This document shows, one piece after another, positions 10,025 to 25,000 of a stretch of 64,000 bases of DNA; positions within the stretch are counted from its first letter, which is position 1, and each line of letters begins with the position of its first letter. The DNA comes from Tubulanus polymorphus (Eukaryota; Nemertea; Palaeonemertea; Tubulaniformes; Tubulanidae): assembly GCF_964204645.1 (NCBI RefSeq), contig NC_134026.1, positions 7,130,001 to 7,194,000 of the forward strand, read 5' to 3'. Made by a program: the position numbers and the translations under genes. The notes below the pieces were generated by a model that saw only the letters and a program-made list of their open reading frames with translations, had not been told where the DNA came from and searched no databases.

Positions 10025-13000
10025 CTGTAAAAAATACTATCATACCAATGACTGATAAACACTGTTGTAGGTAGTAGGGGAGACCGGGACACATTGGGCC
10101 ACCATAAATCCTCCACCACAGCTGCAACAACGTCCCCGCTCCACCACCTTGCTATACTACCGTTGTATCAGCACTAGCCGAGATCACACAGAGACGTTTT
10201 GGTCTGGGCCAAATTGGCACGGATCAGGCTCGAGCCAAATTTGGCCCGTGCCTAATTAGAGAGCGTTAACGCGTACGACACTCGATAGTAAACAAGGCTC
10301 AAACATAGCGAAGTGGGTCATTTACGGAACAAGGTGCAATTCAAACGCAATCATTTTGTCCTCTGCTAAGATTTGGCTCGGGCCTGGTACGCCATTTTTG
10401 GTTGGGCCAGACAGGCACGGGCCCCATGGCACCCGTGTGCACAGCTGTTCCGGGCCAAATTTGGCCCGGGCCAAAACGCTCGTAGGATCGCGACTTATAT
10501 ATCCTAATAGACATAGACATTTTCGGTAATACGGACGAACACATTTTTCTATTTCACATGTATAGTGTGGTATTGTCAGTCGAAAATGTTTTCTTTTTAT
10601 TCAACGATTCGGCTATGTCGTTATATCATCCCTTAATTAAGACGACTATTATAGGATAAAGTTGAAACGTTGAATAAACTGCTAACATTTTTCATTCTCG
10701 TATAGGTATAGGTTGGATTTAATACCATCTTTTACGACACATACTCCGAGCGTTTCATCAATGATTTAATGTAGTAGTGCAGAATGTTACGAGTAATTGT
10801 CGCGATGAAAAATTCATAGACTTTAGACTATTTTCCACCTACCTGGAGTTCATCCAGCAATAAATGAACGGGTTGTACATGGAATTACTCATAGCGATCC
10901 AGTAAATGACCAGATAGATGTACTGCGAATGTTGCTGTACTGTGATCGACGGTTTGACAGTCGTTATAACGAAATATAAGTGTTGAGGCAACCAACAAAT
11001 GGCGAATAGAAACACAACGACTATCAACATTTTAACAACCTGGAAAATTGAGAGAAAGAGAGAGAGTGGTTGAATATTAGAAATCGTCGGATTTCTAGAT
11101 GTCACGAGACACAACAGAAATTGTGAAATATATAAACTACGATGCAGAACAATTTACAATTTCACAATTTTCCGTTGTATCTCAGCAATCCTGAAGATGA
11201 CTATCAGTTTATAGTCGAAAGTTGAATAAAACTACCAGCTCAAGGAAACATATTCGGTTATTTGTTTCTTATGGTGGCTGATAAGGGCCATAGCGTAAAA
11301 TTCCTGGTATGTAAATGAGGGCGCCAGAACGCCAGAACGCCAAAACGAAAAAAAACGTCCAAATTTCTCTAAAAGTATATATAACAGTAGTTTATAGTTT
11401 CTATAACAGTATTTACTAGATCTTAACTCATGTAGGGCCGAGGATCCAAATCTCAGGGTTAAATTTCAGTTGAAATTAGAGCATTTTCAATGCTTTTGTT
11501 CTAGAGCCGAATATTATTATTAATTATGGTGGCCGTTTTTCGTTGTTTTGGCGGGGGCGCCAAAACGAAAGTTCGTTTTGGCGGGGGCGCCAAAATGAAA
11601 GTTCGTTTTGGCGGGGGCGCCAAAATGGAATTTTCTCCATTTTGGCGCGCAAAAACGAACTTTCAGAGAAAATTGGACGTTTTTCGTTGTTTTGGCGGGC
11701 GCGCCAAAATGAAAGTTCGTTTTGGCGGGCGCGCCAAAACGAACTTTCAGAGAAAATTGGACGTTTTTAGTTGTTTTGGCGGGGGCGCCAAAACGAAAGT
11801 TCGTTTTGGCGGGGGCGCCAAAATGGAATTTTCTCCATTTTGGCGCGCAAAAACGAACTTTCAGAGAAAATTGGACGTTTTTCGTTGTTTTGGCGGGCGT
11901 GCCAAAATGAAAGTTCGTTTTGGCGGGCGCGCCAAAACGAACTTTCAGAGAAAATTGGACGTTTTTAGTTGTTTTGGCGGGGGCGCCAAAACGAAAGTTC
12001 GTTTTGGCGGGCGCACCAAAACGGAATTTTCTTTGTTTTGGCGCGCCAAAACGAACTTTTAGAGAAAATTGGACGTTTTTTTCTCTTTGGCGTTCTGGCG
12101 TTCTGTCGCCCTCATTTACATACCAGGAATTTTACGCTATGGCCCATATCAGCCACCATAGTTAATAATATTCGGCTCTAGAACAAAAGCATTGAAAATG
12201 CTCTAATTTCAACTGAAATTTAACCCTGAGATTTGGATCCTCGGCCCTACATGAGTTAAGATCTAGTAAATACTGTTATACATTGGACCTGCTTTGATAG
12301 ACCTCTGGACCTAGTTCTTTTTGGTCCCGGGTCCACAGTTCTCCACAGTCCACAATCGACCAATCAGAATTTGACTGTGGAGTAAAAAACATAAAAACAA
12401 AATGTGCGTATCTCGTATTTTTTGATAAAGTCAGATTCTACAAATATCTTTGAGATTCGCTCGAGAACCGCGGTTCAATAGGAACCACTATTCCACGTCG
12501 GTTAAGTCTGACTGAGTAAAACTTAAGTTAAACTACTAAGTTCAGTGAAACTCTACCGTCATCCAAATCATGGCTTACACTTTAAGTAAATCGAAATGGA
12601 AATAAACGAATCGGGACTAAAAAAATCGAGACGATTTCAATAATGTGACGACTTCACCGAGTTCGACTAATGAGTATTTTCTAGGAAGAATTTATCCAAA
12701 GTAGTCGACGGTTTTTTGTTGCGTCGGTGACGTCTGTTGAAGACGCTGTCTGTCCTTGGAAGAGCTCAATTTGTGGCAGCGACAAGCGATATGTATTTTT
12801 CTTCGACTCGGCGAATCCCCCCCGAATGATGGATTGCTCGAAAGGTCTTTCTGCGTCTAAAGAGTTCAAATGTAGAATGACACTAGCGTAGATGGATGCC
12901 TTACCCGCGTGACGTCACGGTCGGAGACTTGCCCGTAATCAAGAACGAAAAATAATCAGAGGATTTAGACATTTCAAGGGTCTGCTGGTAAATCAACTAT

Positions 13001-16000
13001 TGCCATACAATTGGTGCACACGACGTAACATTTTGTTTACCAACCTGTACTGAAGACTTGCGGTAAAAGATAAGCAGGGGATTTACAATCTTCAAGGGTC
13101 TGTCGTGTAAATCACCTAGTATTGTATTTGGCCAGCGATATGGCGTAGTCAACTCAAAACAGCGCATGAATTAAGCATTTCATTTTAAATCTAAACCTGG
13201 ATACTATATTCATTCGGCCTTCGTTGATCCTAACAAACCAATTATCTTTAATATCGTGATATTTTTCGGACTTGTAAATATCACGTAAAGATTAATGTAT
13301 GTTATGGTGGCTGATAAGGGCCAGATGCAATACATTTTTACATGACCTCGATTAGGGAAATATGCAAAACTAAACGAATTTTTCGTTTTTGCTGCCGCGC
13401 AAAAACGACATACTATAGAGCGACAACGGAAAAATTCGTTTTTGCTCCATGATTTTTCGTTTTTGCGCCATGAAATTCGTTTTTACGCCCTAGCAAAACG
13501 AAATATTGTAGAGCAAAAACGAAATATTCGTTTTTTGCACCACGATATTTCGTTATCATCATTACCATTAGCATTATCATTACTATTACCATTATAAGAC
13601 AGCCATTTGTCTATGGAAACCAGTACTGACCTTTTTCTTCGAGCGGACACTCTCGCCCTGTCTGTAGGTGTTCTCGCCGATAGCTTTGCTGCCCCACAGC
13701 TCGACCCCTATACGCGTATAAGTAACTCCAATTACAATCAAAGGCAACAGATAATTCACAAACATCGCCATCAGCGTGTACCTGAAATGCGGACAAAAAT
13801 AAATCGGTCAAAAAACGACCAAGCACATGACGTATAAATAACCGCGAGGTGGGTTTTATTTTTTTTTAAACGACGGAAACCTGATACGTTAAATGCTTTC
13901 TATTTCGATAAGACTGGAAAATGTCATCTAGAATTTGGATTTCAGTCGTCATCCGGCCCCGGAGCACGTCACGTTTCACCGGCGCAATAGTTTGACGAGG
14001 TCGGTTGTTTATTTTTCTTTTCACGGAAGTTCAGCTCTCGTTTGACGCGTCAGTTCGTATAAAGGGGAACACGCACACCGTGGTGTGTAGTTCCCGAGGG
14101 ATGTGGCGCGCGTTATCTTTGACCCTCGCATACGTTATAAGTAAATGCGTCTCGTGTGTGTGCAGCCTGACAGCCCCGTAATGAACGTATCAAAAAACCT
14201 ACACGGTAGATTTGCCATCAGTATTCACTATCGATGAAAATCCCACGGCGATATTTTTTAAAGATACGGATGAAATGAGAGACTCGTTCGAGTGGCGAGG
14301 ACCGTAGCATTTTATACAACGTATAGAATTAAACATAAATTAGGTTTTGACGTAAAACATTCCCTAAATTTCTATCACTTTTGATTATTCGATTATTCTC
14401 TTTGTTCTGGATTCGTGTTTTCTGTTTTAGCGAAACAAATATTATGCCGTGCGCGGCGGGCTACTCGGTATTCCAGAAGATGGCTATTATAGAATAATAG
14501 TGGAAACGTCGAAAAAAGTACGAGCTCTGGGAAACATTTTCGGACTTTGTTTTTCGCCATCATTGTAGGATTCTCTCAATTTAAATGAGGTGCGCAATAC
14601 ACAATTTGGCATCAGTTCCACGGAATATGAACTGCAGATACGGCTTTATATTAGTTAACATCAGCTTTCGTTTCCAATGTTTTAGATATATCAAACAGCT
14701 TGAGAAGAAACAGATTGAGAAGAATAGCCCGTACACTAAATAGATCATAAGTTTGAAACACGCTTTATATACAAAATTTGAAAGATTGAAAAGATTCGAT
14801 TTATCAAAAATTTCAATCAAAAGACACGACGTTTCGGACTCTCGCTCTCTCCCTCTAGAGACCAACGTCAGGTGGGTTTTAAACTAACTATACGTAGCTT
14901 ACTGATTTACTGTGGAGCTGAGTCCAGAATCAGACGAGACTAGCTTAATTCTAAAAGTTAAAATTGTCAGTTCATTTTGATATTAGATTTTCGACCGAGA
15001 ACTGTAGGAACTATTCAACTGGGGCCAGCCAGACTGTGATGGTAAACAAATCTGTTAAGACGTTGAATAATAGCACTTTATTTCTAGATACAAATTCCAG
15101 TTTCACAGTTCTTGGTTCATATGGTATACTTTGATACTAAGAGGGTTAGAAACATTTGAAATACGGCACTGATTCCGTAGCTAGATTTCGTGTTTTCTGG
15201 AATTCGTGCATTTGCAACGTTTCAAATACCCTCGGTGACTCCTACGTTGACCGTGAAATGAGCTTCTAATTCTAGAATCCGTCTAGAGGGCTGATCGCGA
15301 ACATGTATTCACGCTAAAACTACAACTCAATCTTATACAGATTACCTATTAACCGCTCTAATTACCGCACCCTTGCTAATTCATAATTAATCACTGACGC
15401 TCAATTTGATCAAATGAGATTTAAATTAGTTGAATTAAACGCGGATTTCTGTGCGGAAAGCCGCCTGTGGCGCATCAAATTTACATTCGAAATTCCCTCC
15501 CTAAATCGCGAATCATTACGATGAAATTAGAAACAGAAGAAAACTCGATCACTCGATAGAACGACTGGAACTATTTTCTCTCCGAGAACTTTTCGGCCTC
15601 TGCCTCTGCCTGTCACCCAGTCCTAGAAGTGGTCGTTTCCACTGTGAACTCCGTCGCTCTATGACCCCGGTGTACATCAGAGACACTAAGGTACTTGGTG
15701 AACCTCTACCTCTGCCCCTGCACCTACCCCCTGCCCCTACTCGCCCCCTGCGCCCGTGCCTGTTCCTCTGCCTGTCCATGATCCTACCCCTGTCCCTGTG
15801 CCTTTGCCCCTGACCCCGCGACTGCGTCCGTCTTTGTCTCTGCAACATATTGCGATAACTCTGCGAATATAGATTCAACCACCAAGGGATTTATGCGACG
15901 TAATTTGTCACGAACTGCAGTTTTAATTCCCTTCGCCGGTAAAAGCATTTTCTTTCCATCCAGTAAATGATTGTAGGTCTTATCATCGAAAAAACCGTAG

Positions 16001-19000
16001 TATGAGTGATTTCAGAGTGTCGCGAACTCTATTGTGAGAATCACTGAATCAACAAACAAGACCTGAAGGAAAATATAATTTGTCACCGATTCCCGCCAGG
16101 AATGTTTGACATCCGTCGCGGAACAAAAAGAAAACAGTAAGTTAAATACCGATAAACAGCTGGGAGAGCAAGGCATGTTAAACCGTAATTTAGTCGGATC
16201 AAGAATGACAGATGCCCGAGGTTTGTCAAACGTTTATCTAGTCTAGACATACGATAAGGGATTGTCCTCTCATGGCCGCCTCGAGAATTTTCTCCATTCT
16301 AATCATATACATTGTACATATTCCTGCGGCAAATGATTAACAGACCTATGATTCTTATCATGACTTTACGGCCTTCAGACCATAAAATTTATCACACTAA
16401 TTTGTCCGGACAGTATTAAGCAGTCAGTTCGTTATTTACTGATTACTTCTTGTCCTGGCACGTGAGGTCACGGTGATGCCTGTCACTTTGCGGTACTTTC
16501 ATAATACGAAAGGCCATTAATAGCAGGGACAAGTCTGAACCAATCGAATTATCACGACCTCACTGACAATAAATTAGTTTATCTAGAATCTGACAAACCC
16601 CCGTGCAACATGACTGACGCATTAAACCTTCTGGTGGCGCTAACTATTAAAAAAACCCCACTATCGGCTATTAGACATGCACAGAACGACTTCGAGTAGA
16701 GTAATTGGTTCTAGGCGCCGTCCTTGGCGCTCTATAGTCGAACACCTGCAGACATACAGACCTCTATATACCCAAACACTTGCAGTCATACAGGCCCCTA
16801 TATTCCCAAACACCTGCTGCAATACATACCTCTATATACCCTAACACCTGCAGTCATACAGGCCCCTATATACTCAAACATCTGCAGTCATACAGGCCCC
16901 TATATACCCAAACACCTGCTGCAATACATACCTCTATATACCCTAACACCTTCAGTCATGCCCCTATATAACCAAACACCTGCAGTAATACAGGCTCCTA
17001 TATACCCTAACACCTGCAGTCATGCCCCTATATAACCAAACACCTGCAGTAATACAGGCTCCTATATACCTTAACACCTGCAGTCATGCCCCTATATAAC
17101 CAAACACCTGCAGTAATACAGGCTCCTATATACCCAAACACCTACATTCACACAGACCCTACCAAAAACACCAACAGTCCCTCCAAATACCAGCAGTTAT
17201 AGAAACATCTATATACCGAAACACCTGCACTTATACAGGTCTTCTACCTGCAGTCACATTGAAACATAAACTCCAGAAAAAAAAGCGAAGGCCGTGTCGA
17301 AACTTTCAACGGAGAAAGTGGGTCTAAAACCATCGGCAAGAAAATAATCACAGCAACTCTGATTACTGTCAGTAAGTAAAATTATCCGCGATTTCCCGAG
17401 GAGCTGCATCGAAGTTGTTACCAACTTTTAAAAAAATGGAACGCTGGAACCTGAAATGAACATTTCGTTTTATCGGAGCTCGACAGATTCTGCAACCTGG
17501 ATGAAAGTGATTTCAAACCGTTTTAGCGCCTGCGACGATGCGACGATTTGACTAAATGATCAAATCATTCTTTAAATCGGAGAAGAAATGAGGAAATTTG
17601 ATAACTGACACCGAAATGTAGCTCGTCGCATTCATTCTATATTAAATCAAGTTTGATCAATTCACTGCAGCGAGTTACAATTCAATCTCGAGTTCACATT
17701 TCTGAAACATCGGCGACATTTGGGAATCGTAATCTCCGTAAATGGGATCGCGAGGGAGGGAAGTAGGGAGGTAGGGGAGATGGAGGTAGGGAGGTATGGA
17801 GAGAGGGAGGACGGGAGAGATTCAAGACAGAGAGAGGAAAGTATGGAGGTATGGAGGTAGGGAGGTAGGGGTGAGGGAGGAATGGTAGAGAAAGATAGAC
17901 AAGGGGAAATAAGGAGGTAGGGGAGATGGAGAGAGGGAGGTAGGGAGAGGGAGATATGGAGAGAGAGAGAGGCAGAGGGAGGTAGGGAGCGGTAGGGTTA
18001 GGGAGGTAGGGAGAGGGATCTCCTGAACTGTGTTCTCACATGTGTTAAGTTAATTTGTCACGAATGAATTCTATTCCCCGGAACTGAGTCAGAGACTGAG
18101 CGAACAATGAAACCATAGTGAAATAGCGCCGACTTTCGAAGAGAGATTAGTTTCAATTATACACAAACCAAGACAACACGTGAAGTATCAATTAAATAAA
18201 TCCTAGACGCGTCACGCATTACCGGAGTTGATATCAACAGTTTACTGTCGATTAAGTCGCGTCTTACTTCCTTTACCAGCATTAACTTAAAAACAACTTT
18301 ATGTTTAAAACACGCGAAATCATTTATATTTCACGACTGATCAGAAATCGGAAGAATTGCATCATAAAATCGCGGAGAATTATTAGATTTAATGGTAGGA
18401 TTTCGTGTCACGGTAAGCCGCTTGGCTGGACCTATTCGGGTTTTATGGCTCCGTTGAATTTAGTTAGTGGAAGTAACCGAGTGATTGATACTAAAATGAG
18501 TCCGCCATAAACTGAACAGAAATAGAAGAAAAATTCAGTCACTGGAAACAATACATTCATTATCGAACATAACAAACAAAAATCAATGATTTATTTCGTG
18601 AAAAGTACTGAACTAGAAATAAAGAAATCCTCATTTTTCACGGACCATCGTGTCTTTCAAAATCAATCGATTTCTCATATTGAGTAATTTTTACACGAAG
18701 TAGATTTTTCAAGCCCCCAGAAACGAAACGATGTTGGATACGTGATAATTATCACTACTCAGGCTTATAAAGTAACACGTTTTTGATTTTAATGGAGAAG
18801 ATCATGTTTGAATAAAGATATTTCTTCGTTTTTTATACTTTCTTTTTCGATTTGATTTTTCTATCCCAAATGGAATACCGGCATTAAAATACTGGGTTAT
18901 CCGTATTGAAAATCAATTCATTTTTCGATGAAAGTTGCGCTCGATTTTAGGCTTCCGAAAATTACCAAACAAGTCATCGAATAGATATAAGATTGACTTT

Positions 19001-22000
19001 TTCACTCGGTGTATGGTATAGATTTTATCGAAAATTGATTCTGTAATGAGAAAAGTTGATTCGAATTTAATTGAACTGTTGAAGAAATTGAAGCGCGGTA
19101 ACCCAGTGCCACTAGCGATCCTGGCGGATTATCGTCGAATTCTCGCTTGCCACTGTAGCGTTGCCGGTCTCCTTATTTGAGTTATATATTACGCACGGAT
19201 ACATATCGAGTAATAGCTTCAAATATGAATACTTACACCATATGCCATCTATTGAAAGGTCCATCTGGCCAAAAAACGAAACATATAGTTCTCGAACTGC
19301 CGTCGCAGTAAACGTGCTTGATCGTCTTGGCATAAATCATTCTTGGTAAAGCGACGGCGATAGCGAACACCCAGATACCAACAATCACCGACCAGGCCGT
19401 GATTCCTCTCATTCGCGGCTTCAATACGTGAACTATCGCTACATATCTGTAAATACAATTATAACGAAATTGTGTTTTATTCTGATATTTCTCTCTGTCA
19501 AACCGGATTGCCGGACGTTCACTTCATCCCGAGATCTTGAAAAATGAATTTGGTCAGTTTACGCCGCGCATGTCGTTTCAAAAGAGCGGCCGATATCTGT
19601 TCGAGATTCCAAAAGCTTCAATTTAAGGGGTCTGGAGCGATCGGGAACGCGTCCACCGACTAAATGAGGCTCAGTATCTTTATTTAGACATTATTGGCCT
19701 ATAGGTCTAATCATAATTGACGTCCAATGTCGCTTGTACAATGTACGAAGTTATAAAACCCCATCGCGGAACCGGGCCCAGTAGATCATAGGAATACGGT
19801 CCCGGATTAAGGACCGGAATACGGTCCCGGATTAGGGACTTATCCTCAAGGGATATCCTAAGCCTGTACAATCAGGTGTAGAGAATAGAAGATGAGATTA
19901 AAACCCACTTGATAAAAATCTAGAAGATCGAAAACGAAATTTCGACATCAAGAATTCTAAACCAAAAATCAAAAGACAGCGTTTTGGATTCACACCTTAC
20001 GACGGTCTCCAGAGAAAGTTTGAAACGTCGAGTCTTCTTATGCTTTTTTGTTTTAATTTCAATTTTAGATGTCAAATTAACTACGATTCTAATTTTCATA
20101 AAGTAGGTTTCGATTAATAATTCCCTAAGTCCGAGTCAGTACGTGCGAGGAAATATTCTATACTAAGATGGTTCATCGTTTTCGTTTTACGTAATCCGAC
20201 CTGAAAAAAATGATGAATGCGTTTTTCATGTGACACAAGTCGTGATATAAATATTACAATTGCTGCCGCGTATGACTGATCTAGCGGTTCCGATGTAAAC
20301 AAATATACCGGATATTAAAATTTTACCATCGATCAGGCAAGCTCACTTTGAGCTAAAAAAAACTGTATAATATACTTATGACAAGTGAATGATTTTAGTT
20401 GGCGTAAACGTTGATGAAACAGTGGGGAAATATTGTATCGAGTTTCGTCTACCCATCGAGGGTTTTACTATTGTGTGAGAACTTGGAGTAATCATTTGAC
20501 TCCAAGGTGTGAAGCTTGTAGCTTGGAGTTTGTATAGTTTGTCCCGGCTGACCACGGGATCGGAAGTTCTAGAAGCTTTACAATTCAATTCAATAACATC
20601 TTTAATATGCCATAGCGTTATACATTTCATTATTGGACATATACAATCAAGATGAAACAACATTAAAATAGAACTTAAAAAAAACAGTTAATATCATATC
20701 CATTGTAAGGTTTTATTTATAATCAAGTGCTTCTATTAATAAACTTTCCTGGAATCTGAGCCGTTTTACTGAGGTCATAATGAACTTGATGAATTTCATT
20801 TCGTCACATGGAGACGCTGTGTACAGGGTCAAGATGCATAAGGTCTGCAGTATGAAAAGAACAGCTCGGGTCTACTGGTCAACTCTAGAATAGACATTCT
20901 TTTATGGCCAATTACACTGCAAATTACGAGAAGATTCGTATAGGAGCCGGGTTAAACTGGTGTAGATAGTACAACGAGACGAATCTGGTACTTTATAGGT
21001 TAACTAGTTTAATGGACACACGAGCTTACGCTACTATCCACAAGATGGAGCTACTATATACACTAGTAGCGTAAACTCGTGCGTCAAATAAACTAGTTAA
21101 CCTATAAAGTACTATTCATCCCGTTGCACGAGTTAGAATGTTCGGTTAACTCGTTGAAATGAACTGATTTTACTCAGAATTAGTTTATAATCAGAACACC
21201 GTGGAACTGACCCCAGGACCCAGATCCACAATGCGAGTGAAAATAAGTTCATATTTTCAATGAGTCAAATCTGAACTCACACACTGTGGAACTGAGAGTC
21301 TATGATATTACAGATTCTGGCCAGTCAGTTCAGATCGGTTAGGAATTTACCTCCGCAGTAGAGCGCACTTCGAGGAACTTGATTCACTGTAATATTTCCT
21401 TTCATTCGTAAAGTACAAATTCATCATATTCTGACAGTTAACATTTAAATTGAGAAAAAAATACGGGGACTGTTGTGGTAGATTTTCTCTTTCATGGTTT
21501 TAAAATTCAACACGCACATCGGCAAACTGCCAATTACAGTCGGTAAAAAGATTGATACTGAAACGATTTGCAAGTCAAAATGAATTGCGTGTTGAAGCAA
21601 AAACAGTCAGAGAGAAGGAGAGAGAGAGGGGGAGTCGTTTAAACAGTCAGACCGATTATGGTCTGTTCATCTACGTTTCAAAAAGATGTGTTTGTCGTGT
21701 AATTCAATAAGATTAAAACCCACTGTGTATGAAAGATAAAAAAGATTTGAAAAGTTTAATCATCAGGAAATAAGAATTTAAAGACACTCTGCCTCTGGTT
21801 CTGCCTCTGGTTCTGCCTCTGGTTCTGCCTCTGCTTCTGCCTCTGCCTCTCTCGCCACTTTCTCGATGAGTGAACTTTTAAATGATTTAAATTTTAGTCA
21901 TTTTTAATCTTATCATCTATTCTGCACATCGGTGTGTATACGGGGATTCTATTCTTCTATCTAATTGGATAATTCAAACTTATGGCGCAAACTCCTCTTT

Positions 22001-25000
22001 GAAAGTGATAGATTGTTTAAACAGGTTAGAATCGTGTATGAAATGCGAACGGCTTTTATCATGATTTCAATCAGTAATTCCGCTCACTGTTGCACGTGTC
22101 TAATCTTCCCTATCAATGTCGTTAAGTGAAGTTTCTTATAAACAACGAGGTGAATATCTGCTTGTCTAGCTTTTTTTCTATTTATGCTAAAAAAGAAACT
22201 GTCTATTTCCCTGAACTCTCATCATCATAACGCGTCGAATTGAATTAGATTTATATCTGCACGCGTCACCGATGAGGCGCCATAAACTATAAATCAAAGT
22301 TAAACTGTATACGGTTTTTTTCATCAAGTCAGAGCACTTCCAAAAAGAGCAACAGTTTTTATCATCAAGTCAGAGGACTTCTAAAAACCAACGGTTTTTT
22401 TCATCAAGTCAGTGAACTTCCAAAAAAGCAACGGTTTTTTATGAAGTCAGTGAATTTTCAAAAAGGGCGACGGTTTTTTTTAAGTCAATTCCTTAAAAAC
22501 AGCCTGGAACGCAAATATCCGAATCCCGACGGTCACCGGGGGCCAGGTTTCCGATTGCGGGGTATTGGTATTCGAAAAGCAATTAGACTTTTCACTCGGC
22601 GTCAATTTGTGACCATTTACACCGATATGAATATGCGGTTCAATATATAACGCTTCCGCCATAGTTCTCGTGGGTAGACGCTCATTAGACGGGTATAGAG
22701 CGGAAATCCGACGTGTGGATATCTTCCTTTCCAACCCGAACAAATGGCTTTTCAATCATATGTTCATTTACTGAAGATCGTATGAATAATAATGATATGG
22801 TTCTAGACGGTCTAGTATTAGTTGAGTAACACGATATAGATTGATCAATGAATCTCTGCGCGGCCACAGAGGGATCCATCCGTCAAAGTTAACCTACATT
22901 TACAAGTTTCGTCTTCAGGGACCAAGGTGTCGCGCAGTCCTGACTATAAGTCCTTTAATGGCCTTAAATCTTAAGAATTTCTGAAGTTAGTTAAAGCATA
23001 GACGTATAAACTAGATTATACGTCCATTGCCATAGCGACAAAACATATTGTAAATCGTATCATCATGGTATTCACTGAATAATTTTGAATTTAATTCAAT
23101 TACTATATTCAACGGTGACGAGGACATGTTTGCCACGCTATTCCTCTTTAAGCCACGGTACCCATACAGTCTGGGAGTAATCATTATAATATGGCTTATA
23201 CATGACTGTTGCGCGTAGAATGTCCTTAGGGGTTAACATTGTCCGATGCTAAATGAAAACCCCAAGCAATAGCATTCTATACCTCAGTGACGTTACTCAT
23301 TTCAGTGATTTCAGATTTCTGAATGTTTATTGAGACAAGTTCTGAAAAATTCACATCAGCAGAACACTGTGACATCGAACAGTACAGTGTATATGCCGTG
23401 TGTCTAGATCCGAGATATAACTGAAGATAATGTTATTGAGAGCTTTGGGAACCATGTGGATAGATTTGAACTGAATTCCTTCACAAATTGGAAACCTGCA
23501 GTGCAATTCAGTCAGAATGAGGGAAATGTAATTAGATTTACGGATTTCGTCCTGTTCGGGGAGTTTCGGAACGAAATGTAAAATTCCTGTAAAAGAACAA
23601 TTTACAAAGGGTAGGCTTGCCTCCGATTATCAAGCGCACCACCTTGTGACAAAATGTTTTGAGTTTTCGAAAAAGATATCATCAAGAACGCGTCAATTAA
23701 AATCTTCATTTTACGATTGATTTTAATTGTACATAAGCCACGATCATACTAGCGTTTTTGGTTTTTGGTCAACTGTTCACACACCAGGTGCCAAACGGGC
23801 GAAATTTGGTCCGACCAAAAAACATCAGATAAGGCATGAGCCAAATTTCAGCGCGGTACAAATGATTTAATTTGAATTGCAACTGGTTCTGGAAGTGACT
23901 GACCCAAATCTGACTCGGGTCTGATCCGCGGCAATTTGGCCCGGGCCAAATCGTCTCCGTGTGATTTTCATTCCAATTGATGAAATCCTTTCAACCTATT
24001 TTTGCACTGTATCATATCTAACAATCTAGATGAATTGTGAGGATCAACTGAAAGCGTTTAAAAACCGCAGAGAAAAACGTCAAGCGCTAAGAGACATTGA
24101 CTTGCATAGGGGATTAACTCTTAACAGAACTCCTGGTAGACTCAGAATACACTGAGATAGAGAAGGGCACAGTTACCGCAAATCAAACACAGATTTCAAC
24201 TAAATTACACAGCCATCAATCAAAGACACTTAAATTGTCACTTCTTTTCTACAAGTTACGAGAATGTTCTTAAATAAGACCCAATTCTAACCCACGGTCT
24301 TACACTTTAGTTTCCTCACCGGAGTATTTCATCATGTCAAAATTTATTCGAAGATATTTCGCGTAGTTCGTTCAGAAGTACTTTGATATTTTTTTTCTAG
24401 CCCAATGTCGAAATCCATGGACACACATTCATGTCTCTGTCGCCCGATTGATCTTTGAGATCGGATTATAAACACGCGTATTACTGCTGCACATCGGTAC
24501 AGAAACCACACATCACTGGAAACGTCGGAGTCTCTGAAAAAAGTTTCCATCGTTAAAGCAGAAAACCATAATTAAAGAAGAAAGGTCTGCGCAGTTGCTT
24601 TGTTTAACCAGTCTACTTGTCGATTGAACAAATGTCATCAGATTTTAGAATTTGAATAGAGATCTTTAATGTGCTCGACTTGTGTTGACTCAATCAGAGG
24701 AACTACTTCTCCGTTCGGTTCTAATAATGAGATTGAACCGATTCAGAGACCAATGAATCTACCATCAGACCACTGCTATTATCAGATCACTGAATTTATC
24801 TCCAGACCACCGCAATGAATCTACCATCAGACCACTGAATCTACCATCAGATCACTGAATCTACCATCAGACCAATGAATCTACCATCAGATCACTGAAT
24901 CTACCATCAGACCAATGAATCTACCATCAGACGATGCTGAGACATAATGAAGAACCTTTAAAGGTTCTTCATTAGAACTTCTTGCTTTGAGAGTGTAAAG

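Noticed and set aside
11526-12062. 178-codon open frame with repeated FGGGAKTKVRFGG-like units, plus overlapping frames
   Set aside because: All are translations of the 228-bp palindromic array; a period divisible by three keeps every frame open. No start context or codon signal supports a protein.
15549-15878. 109-codon Arg/Gly-rich open frame (minus)
   Set aside because: Produced by CCTCTG/CCCCTG repeats; no similarity to a real RGG protein and no splice context.
16724-17035. 103-codon open frame with YxPNTCSHTGP repeats
   Set aside because: Reads straight through the 34-35-bp minisatellite; the parallel frame encodes an equivalent repeat.
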